Part shown: piece after piece, positions 26,454 to 35,404 of the stretch
Position numbering within the stretch: position 1 is the first letter of the stretch
How the letters are laid out: each line of letters begins with the position of its first letter
Assembly (NCBI GenBank): GCA_038207265.1
Contig: JBBQZZ010000020.1
Coordinates: 11,986-75,985 of the forward strand
DNA length: 64,000 nucleotides
Reading direction: 5' to 3'
Origin: JACMLD01 sp038207265
Lineage (GTDB): Bacteria > Bacteroidota > Bacteroidia > Chitinophagales > Chitinophagaceae
Notes under the pieces: generated by a model
Database searches by the model: none
Told to the model about the DNA's origin: nothing
Seen by the model: the letters and a program-made list of their open reading frames with translations, nothing else
Position numbers and translations under genes: made by a program

Positions 26454-27428
26454 TTATTCACAGCTCTTGCCTTTGATGGAACTGGCTTTCCACTGTGCGT
26501 TCAATGATTCGAACTCCTTAATATCTTCCTCGGGAAAATGTTGCCCGGAAAGATTTTTTAAATCCGGCTGACCCGCATTTACCCAGGCGGTGTACCAGAA
26601 AGATGCGACGGCAAAAATGGATTGACGCATTCTGCGCTCCACCATACCCTGCAAAACATTGTTATAGGCCACCGTATAAGAAGATGCGTATTGTCTCACC
26701 AGCAGGCCATTTCGTTCTTCAAAAGAAAATCGCTGATCACTGCTAAATTGCAATGAAAGTTTTTTTTCCAGGCGAAGTACGGTATCTGCCGCTGCTGCAC
26801 TTTCCAAAACCCGGCTCCAGATAAAACCGGCAGGATTACTGATATAAGATGCTTTGCCAATAAAAAAATCCCATTCACGATCTGCCAGCAATTCGGGTAT
26901 ACGGCTTTCCCAGAAACCATGAATACCCCGTTGATCGGTCAATTGACCATTGTGATTACTGGATGCGTGTAAAGGCACATGTGCATCAGCGATATAATGG
27001 CCGAGTTCTGCAGATAATTTTAAAATCTTTGCCTGGTTTTTTTCTTTGAAGGCGTTTGTTAAACGCAGCAACATGGTTGGTACCCACCATGGAACAATTC
27101 CATAAGCCCGCAGGCTATCAGCAGAAAATTTATTAACGGCACTGTCCCATCTTCTTGGTAATATGCTATACGGGTAATTGCCATATCGATCGATATCTAT
27201 AAAGTGACGGCTCCCTTCTTCTGCTACTGCATACCTTCGTTTATCCGGATCAACAGCATGTTCCGCTAAAAAATCTATATGCGGTTTATACAAAACCATC
27301 ATTTCGGGCGGTAATAAAAAAACAGCGTAATAATTAATTTTCTGATGAGCATAAAATCCCCAGCAATAACATGCTGTATGGAGGAACAGTAATAGTAAAC
27401 TGCAGCTAATTTTCCTGGTAGCACACAT
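26454..27428 (-). CDS. Exported S1/P1-nuclease-fold (zinc phospholipase C-like) hydrolase
   Basis: A 324-residue protein with an N-terminal signal peptide (CSLLLLFLHTACYC) whose mature start is WGFYAHQKINY, the Trp/His pair that coordinates zinc in the S1/P1 nuclease and phospholipase C superfamily. Further metal ligands are visible in HFIDIDRYG and in LGHYIADAHVPLHASSNHNG, the strongest family signature. A further His/Trp motif is in RGIHGFWESRIPEL. It probably acts on phosphate esters (nucleic acid or phospholipid) outside the cytoplasm; which one cannot be told. Single gene between serC and the DUF502 gene. Confidence 0.82.
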   Translation of the reverse strand: MCATRKISCSLLLLFLHTACYCWGFYAHQKINYYAVFLLPPEMMVLYKPHIDFLAEHAVDPDKRRYAVAEEGSRHFIDIDRYGNYPYSILPRRWDSAVNKFSADSLRAYGIVPWWVPTMLLRLTNAFKEKNQAKILKLSAELGHYIADAHVPLHASSNHNGQLTDQRGIHGFWESRIPELLADREWDFFIGKASYISNPAGFIWSRVLESAAAADTVLRLEKKLSLQFSSDQRFSFEERNGLLVRQYASSYTVAYNNVLQGMVERRMRQSIFAVASFWYTAWVNAGQPDLKNLSGQHFPEEDIKEFESLNAQWKASSIKGKSCE

Positions 27429-27531
27429 GATAACCTGATTTAATAAGGTTTAATATTGCTACCCCTCAGAACTAAAATTGCTTTGCCGTTATTTTATAAT
27501 TAAAGAGAAGTTCAATTTTCCTTCAATTGAA

Positions 27532-28179
27532 TCAGTCACGAGGTTGCCCCTGTACGGAGTGTTTATCTTCCTCCACTTCTGCCACCCCGCCACTGATAGC
27601 ATATTTAAGCGCATCAGAAGCACTGATATCTTCCAGTACTTTCACTTTGGTTTTGGGAAGAATATATACCTGGCCGGCTACTGCATAGGCATTGGGCACA
27701 TAGACGGTCACGTAGTCAATAAGTCCAAACTCACTGGCATCCTCATCCGTAATAAATCCTATCTGGAATACATCGGGTTGAAAAATATTGACCAGCACTG
27801 CTTTTTTAAACTTTCTTTTATTTCCGGCAAAAGCTTCAAAAAAATCTTTTACAGAAGAATAAATAAATTTTATACCCGGTGTACGTTCAAGCCAGTCATC
27901 AAACAAACTAAATATTCTGCTGGTGAGGTAATTAGAACTTAAAAAGCCGATAAAAATCAACGCAACTATAATGGCTACAAAACCCAGCCCGTAATTACGG
28001 TTAACAATCTTTCCATCGGTGTCCTTGAAAGTAAAAATTGGTAACCAGCTATCAACAGATGAAACGAACCAGTAAATAAGATAAATAGTAATTGCCAGGG
28101 GCGCTGTTACCAACAAACCCTGCAATAAGTACTGCAACACTTTGCGCCAGCGCCAATGATTGCGGGGGGATAGAGCCAT
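27532..28179 (-). CDS. DUF502 family membrane protein
   Basis: A 215-residue protein with two N-terminal membrane helices (LLQGLLVTAPLAITIYLIYW and LGFVAIIVALIFIGFLSS) and a soluble domain with the family signature RTPGIKFIYSSVKDFFEAFA, then IGFITDED and YVPNAYAVAGQVYILP. These are the marks of DUF502 (COG2928), widespread inner-membrane proteins of unknown function. The N-terminal WRWRKVLQYL provides the positive inside. Its stop at 27532 lies 100 bases from the preceding gene's start. It is divergent to the efflux operon. Confidence 0.9.
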   Translation of the reverse strand: MALSPRNHWRWRKVLQYLLQGLLVTAPLAITIYLIYWFVSSVDSWLPIFTFKDTDGKIVNRNYGLGFVAIIVALIFIGFLSSNYLTSRIFSLFDDWLERTPGIKFIYSSVKDFFEAFAGNKRKFKKAVLVNIFQPDVFQIGFITDEDASEFGLIDYVTVYVPNAYAVAGQVYILPKTKVKVLEDISASDALKYAISGGVAEVEEDKHSVQGQPRD

Positions 28180-28316
28180 ACGTTTGAGTATAAATTAAAA
28201 TTGAAAGTAAAGATCACAAAAAAAATCATTCCACGGGTGCGAAAAACATCGCTGTCGGAATGTTTTTTATGAACATCCGTTAGCTAAAAGATGATAAATG
28301 GCAGAAAAAAATGATT

Positions 28317-28353
28317 GGAAACTTTGGTAACATAAATAGTTTCCGTAGTTTTG
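28317..28353 (+). promoter_or_regulatory. Promoter with overlapping operator of the efflux operon
   Basis: TTTG (28323-28326), exactly 19 bases, and TAGTTTTG (28346-28353) fit the Bacteroidota promoter TTTG-N19-TANNTTTG perfectly. A 6-bp inverted repeat GGAAAC (28317-28322) / GTTTCC (28339-28344) with a 16-base centre lies over the spacer, the expected place for a repressor. ATG of the TetR gene follows at 28364, so the leader is very short. Confidence 0.72.
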
Positions 28354-28363
28354 TCCCCCAATT

Positions 28364-29011
28364 ATGACAGAAATAGACAACAAAGAGCGCATTAAACTTC
28401 AGGCTTCCGATTTATTTATAAAATACGGAGTGCGCGGTGTGAGTATGGACGATATTGCCAACAGCCTGGGTATGAGCAAGAAAACCATTTACCATTTCTA
28501 CGCTGATAAAGACGAACTGGTGGAAGCGGTCATTCAAAACCAGATAAAATACAACGAAAGTTGTTGTGAAACGGACCGGACCGCATCAGAAAATGCCATT
28601 CATGAAATGTTCCTTGCCATGGATATGATGGTAGAAATGTTTCGCTCCATGAACCCGGTGGTTTTGTACGATATTCAAAAGTACCATCCCCACGCATTTT
28701 CAAAATTTCACAAGCATAAAAATAATTATCTCTATTCTATTATCCGTGAAAACCTGGTACGGGGCATCCGCGAAGATCTATTCAGGGAAGATATTAATAT
28801 AGATATCATTTCGCGTTTTAGGGTAGAAATCATGATGCTTCCATTCAACCCTGAGTTCCAGGCCAAAGTAAAACATAACCTGGCAGAAATTGGAGAAGAA
28901 CTCATACTTCATTACCTGTATGGATTGGTAAATATGAAGGGGTATAAAATGATTTTGAAATATAAACAGGACAGAACTAAAAAAACCTTAAGCAATGCAA
29001 AGATTAAATAA
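28364..29011 (+). CDS. TetR/AcrR-family repressor of the efflux operon
   Basis: A 215-residue regulator. The N-terminal HTH reads IKLQASDLFIKYGVRGVSMD, then DIANSLGMSKKTIYHFYADK, the TetR signature. The C-terminal two thirds are helical with hydrophobic ligand pocket residues. It overlaps the next gene (TolC-like) by 17 bases, so it is the first gene of the operon and likely represses it by binding the inverted repeat in its own promoter. The inducer is probably a pump substrate; it cannot be named. Confidence 0.92.
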   Translation: MTEIDNKERIKLQASDLFIKYGVRGVSMDDIANSLGMSKKTIYHFYADKDELVEAVIQNQIKYNESCCETDRTASENAIHEMFLAMDMMVEMFRSMNPVVLYDIQKYHPHAFSKFHKHKNNYLYSIIRENLVRGIREDLFREDINIDIISRFRVEIMMLPFNPEFQAKVKHNLAEIGEELILHYLYGLVNMKGYKMILKYKQDRTKKTLSNAKIK

Positions 29012-30329
29012 AATTATAGTATGGATAGGATTAACTGCATTTGCCTTGACCGGAACGGCGCAGGAAAAACATGAGTTTTCCCTACAGCAAACCTTTGATT
29101 ATGCCAAAAAGAATAATGTCCAGGTAAAAAATGCCTTGCTGGACGTACAAATTCAACAGCAAACCAACCGCGATGTTACCGGAACAGCCTATCCACAGAT
29201 AAAAGCAAGCGGCTCTCTTACTTACAACGCTGAATTGCCTGTGAGTTTGGTACCGGCAGAATTTTTTGGCGGGCAGCCCGGTACTTTTCAGAAACTGGCA
29301 TTTGGTGTTAAGTGGAATTCAACCGGGGGTGTTTCTATCAGCCAGATACTTTTCGACGGACAGGTATTTGTTGGTCTCCAGGCAAGGAACACACTCATCA
29401 ATTTTCAACAAAAAAATGTTGAAGTAACGGAAGAAACCATCAAAGCAAATATTTATAAGATCTACTACCAGTTAGTGGTGAGCCATACACAGATAGAACT
29501 ACTGGATGCCAATATGGAATTACTCAACAAGTTACAGCACGATACGAAAGTAATGTTCGACAATGGCTTTACAGAAAAATTAGATCTTGATAAACTGGCA
29601 GTGCAAATCGCTAACCTGCAAACTGAGAAAACCAATGCACTGAACCAGATGGCCAATGGCTACCTGGGGTTGAAAGTGCTGATGGGCATGCCCGTTAGAG
29701 ACTCACTGTTATTAACAGACAGTATTACTGACAATGAAATAAAAAATGGTTTACCCGAAACAGGGAAATTTGATTATAACCAGCGAAAAGAATTTCAATA
29801 TTCAGCACTCGGTGTTAAACTGGCTCAATATGACGTTAAGCGATATAAGCTGAGTAAGATTCCAACTTTATCTGCCAATGGTTACTATAACAAAAACGCC
29901 CAGCGTAACCAGTTTGATTTTTTTGGCAAAGGCGACTGGTTTGGCATTTCTGCATTTACATTGAACCTGAACATTCCGATATTCAGCGGGTTTTCTGCCA
30001 ATGCTAAAATTGCAAAAGCAAAACTAAGCCTTCAGCAATCACTCAATAACCAGGAAGCACTAAAACTTAATATAGACAACGAAATTCAAACCGCGACAAA
30101 TAATTTCAATTCGGCTGTCTCCAACCTTGATTACCAGAAACAAAACATGGCCCTGGCGGAAGCAGTATACCAGCAAACCAAAAAGAAGTTTGAAATAGGA
30201 ACCGGTATGCAAACTGAAATTAACCAGGCACAGACAGATCTGAAAACAGCACAAACCAATTATATCAATTCACTATACAACGCAATTGTTGCAAGGGTAG
30301 ATTTTCTGAAAGCAACGGGCAAATTATAA
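28995..30329 (+). CDS. TolC-family outer-membrane efflux protein
   Basis: Outer-membrane channel of the tripartite pump. 444 aa with a signal peptide (NKIIVWIGLTAFALTGTAQ), then two homologous OEP halves made of long helices and strands: FSLQQTFDYAKKNNVQVKNA starts the first, and NLDYQKQNMALAEAVYQQTK, then GTGMQTEINQAQTDLKTAQT, lies in the second. The beta-barrel segments contain SLTYNAELPVSLVPAEFFG. The start overlaps the repressor gene, indicating translational coupling. It is 16 bases from the adaptor gene downstream. Confidence 0.93.
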   Translation: MQRLNKIIVWIGLTAFALTGTAQEKHEFSLQQTFDYAKKNNVQVKNALLDVQIQQQTNRDVTGTAYPQIKASGSLTYNAELPVSLVPAEFFGGQPGTFQKLAFGVKWNSTGGVSISQILFDGQVFVGLQARNTLINFQQKNVEVTEETIKANIYKIYYQLVVSHTQIELLDANMELLNKLQHDTKVMFDNGFTEKLDLDKLAVQIANLQTEKTNALNQMANGYLGLKVLMGMPVRDSLLLTDSITDNEIKNGLPETGKFDYNQRKEFQYSALGVKLAQYDVKRYKLSKIPTLSANGYYNKNAQRNQFDFFGKGDWFGISAFTLNLNIPIFSGFSANAKIAKAKLSLQQSLNNQEALKLNIDNEIQTATNNFNSAVSNLDYQKQNMALAEAVYQQTKKKFEIGTGMQTEINQAQTDLKTAQTNYINSLYNAIVARVDFLKATGKL

Positions 30330-30345
30330 AACAATCAACCAAACA

Positions 30346-31560
30346 ATGACTACTAAACTCAATAATATGCAAAGCACCATAAGAATAGTTATTGCCTCCA
30401 TACTGGCATTGTCCATGACAGCTTGCGGCAACAGTTCAAAAGAAAGTGATAGTTCACTGGCAGGAAAAAAAGCAACGTTGGAAAAACTAAAAGACCAGGT
30501 AAAAAAACTGGAAGCAGATATTGCTAAACTGGATACATCTGCAGCCAAAGCTGAAAAAGCAAGACTGGTTACACTGGGCACACTGGCACCTGAAAGCTTT
30601 ACACATTACATAAACCTGCAGGGAAAAATTGAATCCGAAAACATTTCGTATATAGCTCCCCGTAATGGAGTGGGTGGTGTAGTAAAAGCATTGTATGTTA
30701 AAAGAGGTGACAATGTAAAAAAAGGCCAGTTATTATTGAAGCTGGACGATGCTATCGCCCGCCAGAGTGTGATAACCGCGGAACAAGGCCTGGAGACGCT
30801 TAAAACTCAATTGTCTTTTACCCAGAATTTATTCCAGAAACAAAAAAACCTCTGGGATCAGAATATTGGGACCGAAGTACAATTGATTACTGCAAAGAAC
30901 AATGTGCAGAATGTAGAGAACCAGTTAAAAAGTGCACAGGAACAATTGAAAATTACCAAAGAGCAATTACAATTCACCAATGTGGTGAGTGATGTAGACG
31001 GAGTAGCTGAAACAGTGAACATAAGAGTGGGTGAAGTTTTTACCGGTGCTACTGCTAATGGTTCACAAATAGTAATAGTCAATAATAGTCACCTGAAAGC
31101 AACCGCTGCAATTCCTGAAAACTACCTCGGTAAAATCAACAAGGGTAGCCATGTAAAGATTACACTTCCGGATATTAATAAAACAATTGATGCAGTGGTA
31201 ACGGTGGCAGGAAAATCAATTGACCCTAATACCCGCAGCTTTTTTATAGAGGCAAAAATACCCGTTGATAAAGATATTCGTCCCAACCAGATTGCATTGG
31301 TTAAAATTCAGGACTACACTACTACCGGTAGCATCATTGTTCCGGTGAACACCTTACAGAATGACGAAAAAGGAAAATTTGTAATGGTAGCTGTGAAGGA
31401 AAATGGAAAACTGATTGCCCGCAAAAAAACGGTCATTGCCGGTGAATTTTATGATGACAAGCTGGAAATAAAAAGCGGATTGCAGGCCGGAGATACCATT
31501 GTTACAGATGGCTTCCAGGGTTTGTATGACGGACAATTGTTAACTACAGAAGTAAAGTAG
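30346..31560 (+). CDS. RND pump periplasmic adaptor (membrane-fusion) lipoprotein
   Basis: Links the outer-membrane channel and the RND protein. 404 aa; ATG 30346 or 30367. The second gives a standard lipoprotein signal (STIRIVIASILALSMTAC, lipobox Cys). Then a coiled coil (KATLEKLKDQVKKLEADIAK), the lipoyl-like domain (GGVVKALYVKRGDNVKKGQL), the long hairpin (LETLKTQLSFTQNLFQKQKN), then the beta-barrel and membrane-proximal domains (VVSDVDGVAETVNIRVGEVF and DTIVTDGFQGLYDGQL). Second structural gene of the operon. A 107-base spacer with an inverted-repeat element separates it from the RND gene. Confidence 0.93.
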   Translation: MTTKLNNMQSTIRIVIASILALSMTACGNSSKESDSSLAGKKATLEKLKDQVKKLEADIAKLDTSAAKAEKARLVTLGTLAPESFTHYINLQGKIESENISYIAPRNGVGGVVKALYVKRGDNVKKGQLLLKLDDAIARQSVITAEQGLETLKTQLSFTQNLFQKQKNLWDQNIGTEVQLITAKNNVQNVENQLKSAQEQLKITKEQLQFTNVVSDVDGVAETVNIRVGEVFTGATANGSQIVIVNNSHLKATAAIPENYLGKINKGSHVKITLPDINKTIDAVVTVAGKSIDPNTRSFFIEAKIPVDKDIRPNQIALVKIQDYTTTGSIIVPVNTLQNDEKGKFVMVAVKENGKLIARKKTVIAGEFYDDKLEIKSGLQAGDTIVTDGFQGLYDGQLLTTEVK

Positions 31561-31655
31561 GTGGTAGGAAGTGGCAGGTAGCTGGTGGGGGCCGAAATAA
31601 TCAATTTGATTCTCACTGGCTACTCACTACTCACTATTTTCTACTCACCAAAAAA
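31561..31655. repeat. Intergenic imperfect inverted repeat of purine/pyrimidine-skewed arms
   Basis: The left arm (31561-31590) is made of GTGGTAGGAAGTGG-like words and the right arm (31613-31650) of CTACTCACTACTCAC-like words, so the arms are imperfect reverse complements around an AT-rich centre. No ORF is present. Similar word composition occurs near 35351-35403, 39202-39252, 40085-40240 and inside holB. Confidence 0.55.
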
Positions 31656-31667
31656 TAAACCAATCGT

Positions 31668-34600
31668 ATGAGTGCTTTAGATAGAGTAAAAGAAAAATTC
31701 AAAGAATTCAAGCCCACCTCCTGGAGTATTGGAAATAAAACATCCATTTACCTGGTGATGTTATTTGTGAGCCTGATGGGTATTTACCAGTTTCTCACCT
31801 TGCCGAAAGAACAGTTTCCGGATATTGTGATACCTACTATTTATGTACAGACCATCTATGTAGGAAACTCTCCAAAAGATATAGAGAACCTGGTAACAAG
31901 ACCCATTGAAAAACAAATCAAAGGCATTACCGGTGCAAAGATTAATAAGTTCACCAGTACTTCGCAACAGGATTATTCTGCCATCGTAGTGGAGTTTGAC
32001 ACAGATGTAAAAACAAGCACAGCGCTGCAGAAAGTAAAGGATGCAATAGACAAATCAAAACAAGACCTGCCAACCGATCTTACGCAGGAACCAACTGCGC
32101 TGGAAGTAAACCTGTCTGATGTTCCCATTATGTATGTGAACCTCAGTGGCGACTACGATCTGCAACGGTTAAAAAAATTCTCAGATGATTTGAAAGATAA
32201 ACTGGAAGATCTCTCCCAGATAAACCGTATTGATGTAGTAGGTGCACCTGAACGTGAGTTCCAGATCAATGTAGACAATTATCGCATGCAGGGTGCAGGG
32301 GTTACGTTTGATGATATCAGCAATGCAGTATCAAGAGAGAACCTCGATATTTCCGGGGGATTGCTGGATGTGGGCAATATGAAACGCACATTGCAGCTAA
32401 AAGGTCAATTAAAAACAGCGCAGGACATTCAACAAATTATTGTTCGCAATACCAGCGGTGCCCCTATTTATCTCAAAGACATTGCTGTTGTTAAAGACAC
32501 CACCAAAGAAAAAGAAAGTTATGCGCGCCTGGATGGCAAGAATGTGGTGACTTTAAATATCATCAAACGCAGCGGAGAAAATCTTATTGAAACCAGTGAG
32601 GCCGTTCAAAAATCGGTGGAAGAAGCAAGAGGCGTTTTATTTCCGAAAGATTTGAAGGCCGTGGTAACGGGCGATCAAAGCATCAGAACCAAGTCATCTT
32701 TTAAAGACCTGGTGAATTCTATCGTGATTGGTTTTATTCTTGTTTTGATTGTGCTGATGTTTTTTATGGGAGTTACCAATGCTTTCTTTGTGGCACTTAG
32801 TGTACCGCTGAGTATGTTTGTGGCATTTGTGTTTTTACCCGCGGCAGATTTGATTGTGGGAACACACGTTACACTGAACTTCATGGTATTGTTTGCACTG
32901 CTATTTGGTTTGGGTATTATAGTAGACGACGCAATTGTGGTAATTGAAAATACGCACCGCATTTTTGTACAGGGCAATGGAAGACTCAAAGTTGATACGG
33001 CTGCAAAAATGGCCGCGGGTGAAGTATTTGTTCCGGTATTAGCGGGTACACTTACCATGCTTGCACCTTTCTTTCCATTGTTGTTCTGGCCCGGTATCAT
33101 TGGTAAGTTTATGATCTACCTGCCCACCATGCTCATATTTACACTGGCAGCATCATTGATAGTAGCATTTATCATGAACCCGGTATTTGCCGTAGATTTT
33201 ATGAATCACCCCGAAGGTGAAAAAGAAACCAAGAATGCTATCTTCAAAAAACCTTCTTTCTGGATTGCAATTGGAGCCGGTATTGTACTTGATTTGTTGG
33301 GTGCAACTTTCCTCGGCAACTTTCTCATATTCTTTATGTTACTGGTATTGCTTAACCGCTATATGCTGGATGATGCAATCCATGCATTTCAAAACCGTGT
33401 ACTGCCGTGGATCATGGGACATTATGAAAGCCTGTTACGTTGGGCTTTGAATGGCTGGAGGCCTGTTCATTTGTTATTGGGCACTTTTGCTTTATTGATA
33501 ATATCATTCATCGTATTTGGCATGGCCGTTTCATCCGGCAGGGTTGGTGTAGTGTTTTTTCCAAAAGCAGATCCCAACCAGGTTTATGTATACATGAAAT
33601 TACCGGTTGGTACGAATGTGGAATATACAGATTCAATCACCAGGGAACTTGAAAAAAGAGTTGCTAAAGTATTGGGTACCGACAATGGTAAAACAAACCC
33701 ATTGGTAGAAAGTGTTATCAGTAATGTTGCTGTTGGAGCAGGTGACCCACAGAGCGGAGACAGAAGTACAAGAAGTGAATTGGGAAGAATACAGGTATCG
33801 TTTGTTGAATTTGAAAAACGGCATGGCGTTTCAACAAAACCTTATCTTGATAAAATACGTGCAGTAATGAAAGGAATTCCTGGTACAGAAATTAGTGTTG
33901 ACCAGGAAGGTGGCGGCCCCCCCACCGATCCACCCGTCAATATTGAAATTGCCAGTGAAGATTTTGACAATCTGATCCAAACTGCCAGTTCATTAAAAAA
34001 TTATCTTGATTCCTTACAAGTACCCGGCGTAGAAGAATTGAAGATGGATATTGATTTGACCAATCCCGAAATTACACTTACTGTTGACCGTGAAAGAGCA
34101 TTGATTGCCGGAATATCATCCGCACAGGTAGGGCAGCAGATACGAACCGCATTGTTTGGAAGAGAAGTTTCAAAAATAAAAGAGGGCAAGGATGAATACA
34201 AGATCCAATTGCGCAACAATGAAATGCAACGCCAGAACCTGGTGAATTTGCTGAATATGAATATATCATTCCGCGACCAGGCAGATAAAGGCGCATTGAA
34301 ATCAATTCCCATTGGATCTGTTGTTAAAGTAGAACCCACCAGCACATTGGGAAGTGTGAAACGCAAAAACCAAAAACGATTGATAACCTTGAGATCTAAT
34401 GTACTGACAACCCAGGGTTATAATCCAACAGGGGTGAACCAGGAACTGGCAAGGGATATTGCGAACTTCACTAAAAAAGCAGATGGCGTAACCATTAAAC
34501 AAACGGGTGAAGGCGAACAACAGGCAGAAACAGTTGCATTCCTCGGAAAAGCATTGGCCATTGCACTGATGCTGATATTATTTGTGTTGGTTGCGCAATT

Positions 34601-35261
34601 CAACAGTGTAAGCAAGCCGGTCATCATATTAACAGAGATTGTTTTTAGTGTCATTGGAGTATTGCTTGGATTTTCTATCACCGGTATGGAAGTATCTGGT
34701 TTGATGACGGGATTGGGAATTGTAGGTCTTGCTGGTATCGTGGTTAAGAATGGTATCCTGGTAATTGAATTTACAGACGAGTTGCGTGCAAGGGGAGTGA
34801 AAACAAAAGAAGCGGTTATACAAGCAGGTAAGACCCGCATCATCCCGGTATTGCTGACAGCTGTTGCCGCGATATTGGCCTTCATTCCAATTGCGGTTGG
34901 TTTCAATATTAATTTCGTGACACTGTTTTCAGAACTCAATCCGCATATCTTTTTTGGCGGAGATAACGTTGCATTCTGGAAACCATTGAGCTGGACGATC
35001 ATATTCGGTTTGGCATTCGCATTCTTTATGACCCTGTTTATGGTACCGGGTATGTATTTAATTGCTGAACGTTTGAAAAGGCCAATGAGAAGAATGTTTG
35101 GTGGCAAATGGATATCGTTCCTTGGTATCCCTCCATTGATATTCATCTTTATGCCATTGATGATAGTTGCCGCCATTGCACAGCGTATAACAGTTAGCCG
35201 CAGACGCAGAAAATTAGTGAACCAACCGGTTAACAAATCTTTTATCGGCAGCTGGTTCTAA
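31668..35261 (+). CDS. RND (AcrB/HAE1-type) efflux transporter
   Basis: Proton-driven inner-membrane pump of the tripartite system. 1,197 aa, longer than the about 1,040-1,050 of AcrB. The N-terminal helix, the pore-domain motif GAPEREFQINVDNYRMQGAG, and the proton-relay pair D420-D421 in GLGIIVDDAIVVIENTHR are intact, as is the TM10 part LAGIVVKNGILVIEFTDELR. Extra length comes mainly from an additional hydrophobic hairpin (SFWIAIGAGIVLDLLGATFL, then FLIFFMLLVLLNRYML) between the two halves and from a basic tail (ITVSRRRRKL). Likely exports hydrophobic toxins, solvents or own products. Followed by a terminator. Confidence 0.95.
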   Translation: MSALDRVKEKFKEFKPTSWSIGNKTSIYLVMLFVSLMGIYQFLTLPKEQFPDIVIPTIYVQTIYVGNSPKDIENLVTRPIEKQIKGITGAKINKFTSTSQQDYSAIVVEFDTDVKTSTALQKVKDAIDKSKQDLPTDLTQEPTALEVNLSDVPIMYVNLSGDYDLQRLKKFSDDLKDKLEDLSQINRIDVVGAPEREFQINVDNYRMQGAGVTFDDISNAVSRENLDISGGLLDVGNMKRTLQLKGQLKTAQDIQQIIVRNTSGAPIYLKDIAVVKDTTKEKESYARLDGKNVVTLNIIKRSGENLIETSEAVQKSVEEARGVLFPKDLKAVVTGDQSIRTKSSFKDLVNSIVIGFILVLIVLMFFMGVTNAFFVALSVPLSMFVAFVFLPAADLIVGTHVTLNFMVLFALLFGLGIIVDDAIVVIENTHRIFVQGNGRLKVDTAAKMAAGEVFVPVLAGTLTMLAPFFPLLFWPGIIGKFMIYLPTMLIFTLAASLIVAFIMNPVFAVDFMNHPEGEKETKNAIFKKPSFWIAIGAGIVLDLLGATFLGNFLIFFMLLVLLNRYMLDDAIHAFQNRVLPWIMGHYESLLRWALNGWRPVHLLLGTFALLIISFIVFGMAVSSGRVGVVFFPKADPNQVYVYMKLPVGTNVEYTDSITRELEKRVAKVLGTDNGKTNPLVESVISNVAVGAGDPQSGDRSTRSELGRIQVSFVEFEKRHGVSTKPYLDKIRAVMKGIPGTEISVDQEGGGPPTDPPVNIEIASEDFDNLIQTASSLKNYLDSLQVPGVEELKMDIDLTNPEITLTVDRERALIAGISSAQVGQQIRTALFGREVSKIKEGKDEYKIQLRNNEMQRQNLVNLLNMNISFRDQADKGALKSIPIGSVVKVEPTSTLGSVKRKNQKRLITLRSNVLTTQGYNPTGVNQELARDIANFTKKADGVTIKQTGEGEQQAETVAFLGKALAIALMLILFVLVAQFNSVSKPVIILTEIVFSVIGVLLGFSITGMEVSGLMTGLGIVGLAGIVVKNGILVIEFTDELRARGVKTKEAVIQAGKTRIIPVLLTAVAAILAFIPIAVGFNINFVTLFSELNPHIFFGGDNVAFWKPLSWTIIFGLAFAFFMTLFMVPGMYLIAERLKRPMRRMFGGKWISFLGIPPLIFIFMPLMIVAAIAQRITVSRRRRKLVNQPVNKSFIGSWF

Positions 35262-35300
35262 AATCAGTAAATGGATTTAACTATAAATTGAATAAATAAA

Positions 35301-35328
35301 AATGTCCCGGCTGGCGGGACATTTTTAT
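35301..35328. terminator. Terminator of the efflux operon
   Basis: AATGTCCCG (35301-35309), loop GCTGG, and CGGGACATT (35315-35323) form a perfect 9-bp stem, extended by AAATAAA/TTTATTT flanks, so it works in both directions. It lies 39 bases after the RND stop. Confidence 0.88.
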
Positions 35329-35404
35329 TTATCTGCTTTACATTATTTAGCATGTAGCAACCAATTCCTATTCCCCACTCCCTATCCAACATTCACAACT
35401 CACT

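Noticed and set aside
34418..35236. 272-codon minus-strand ORF opposite the RND gene
   Set aside because: It lies antisense to a well-conserved coding region and has no protein-like motif; a shadow of biased codon use.
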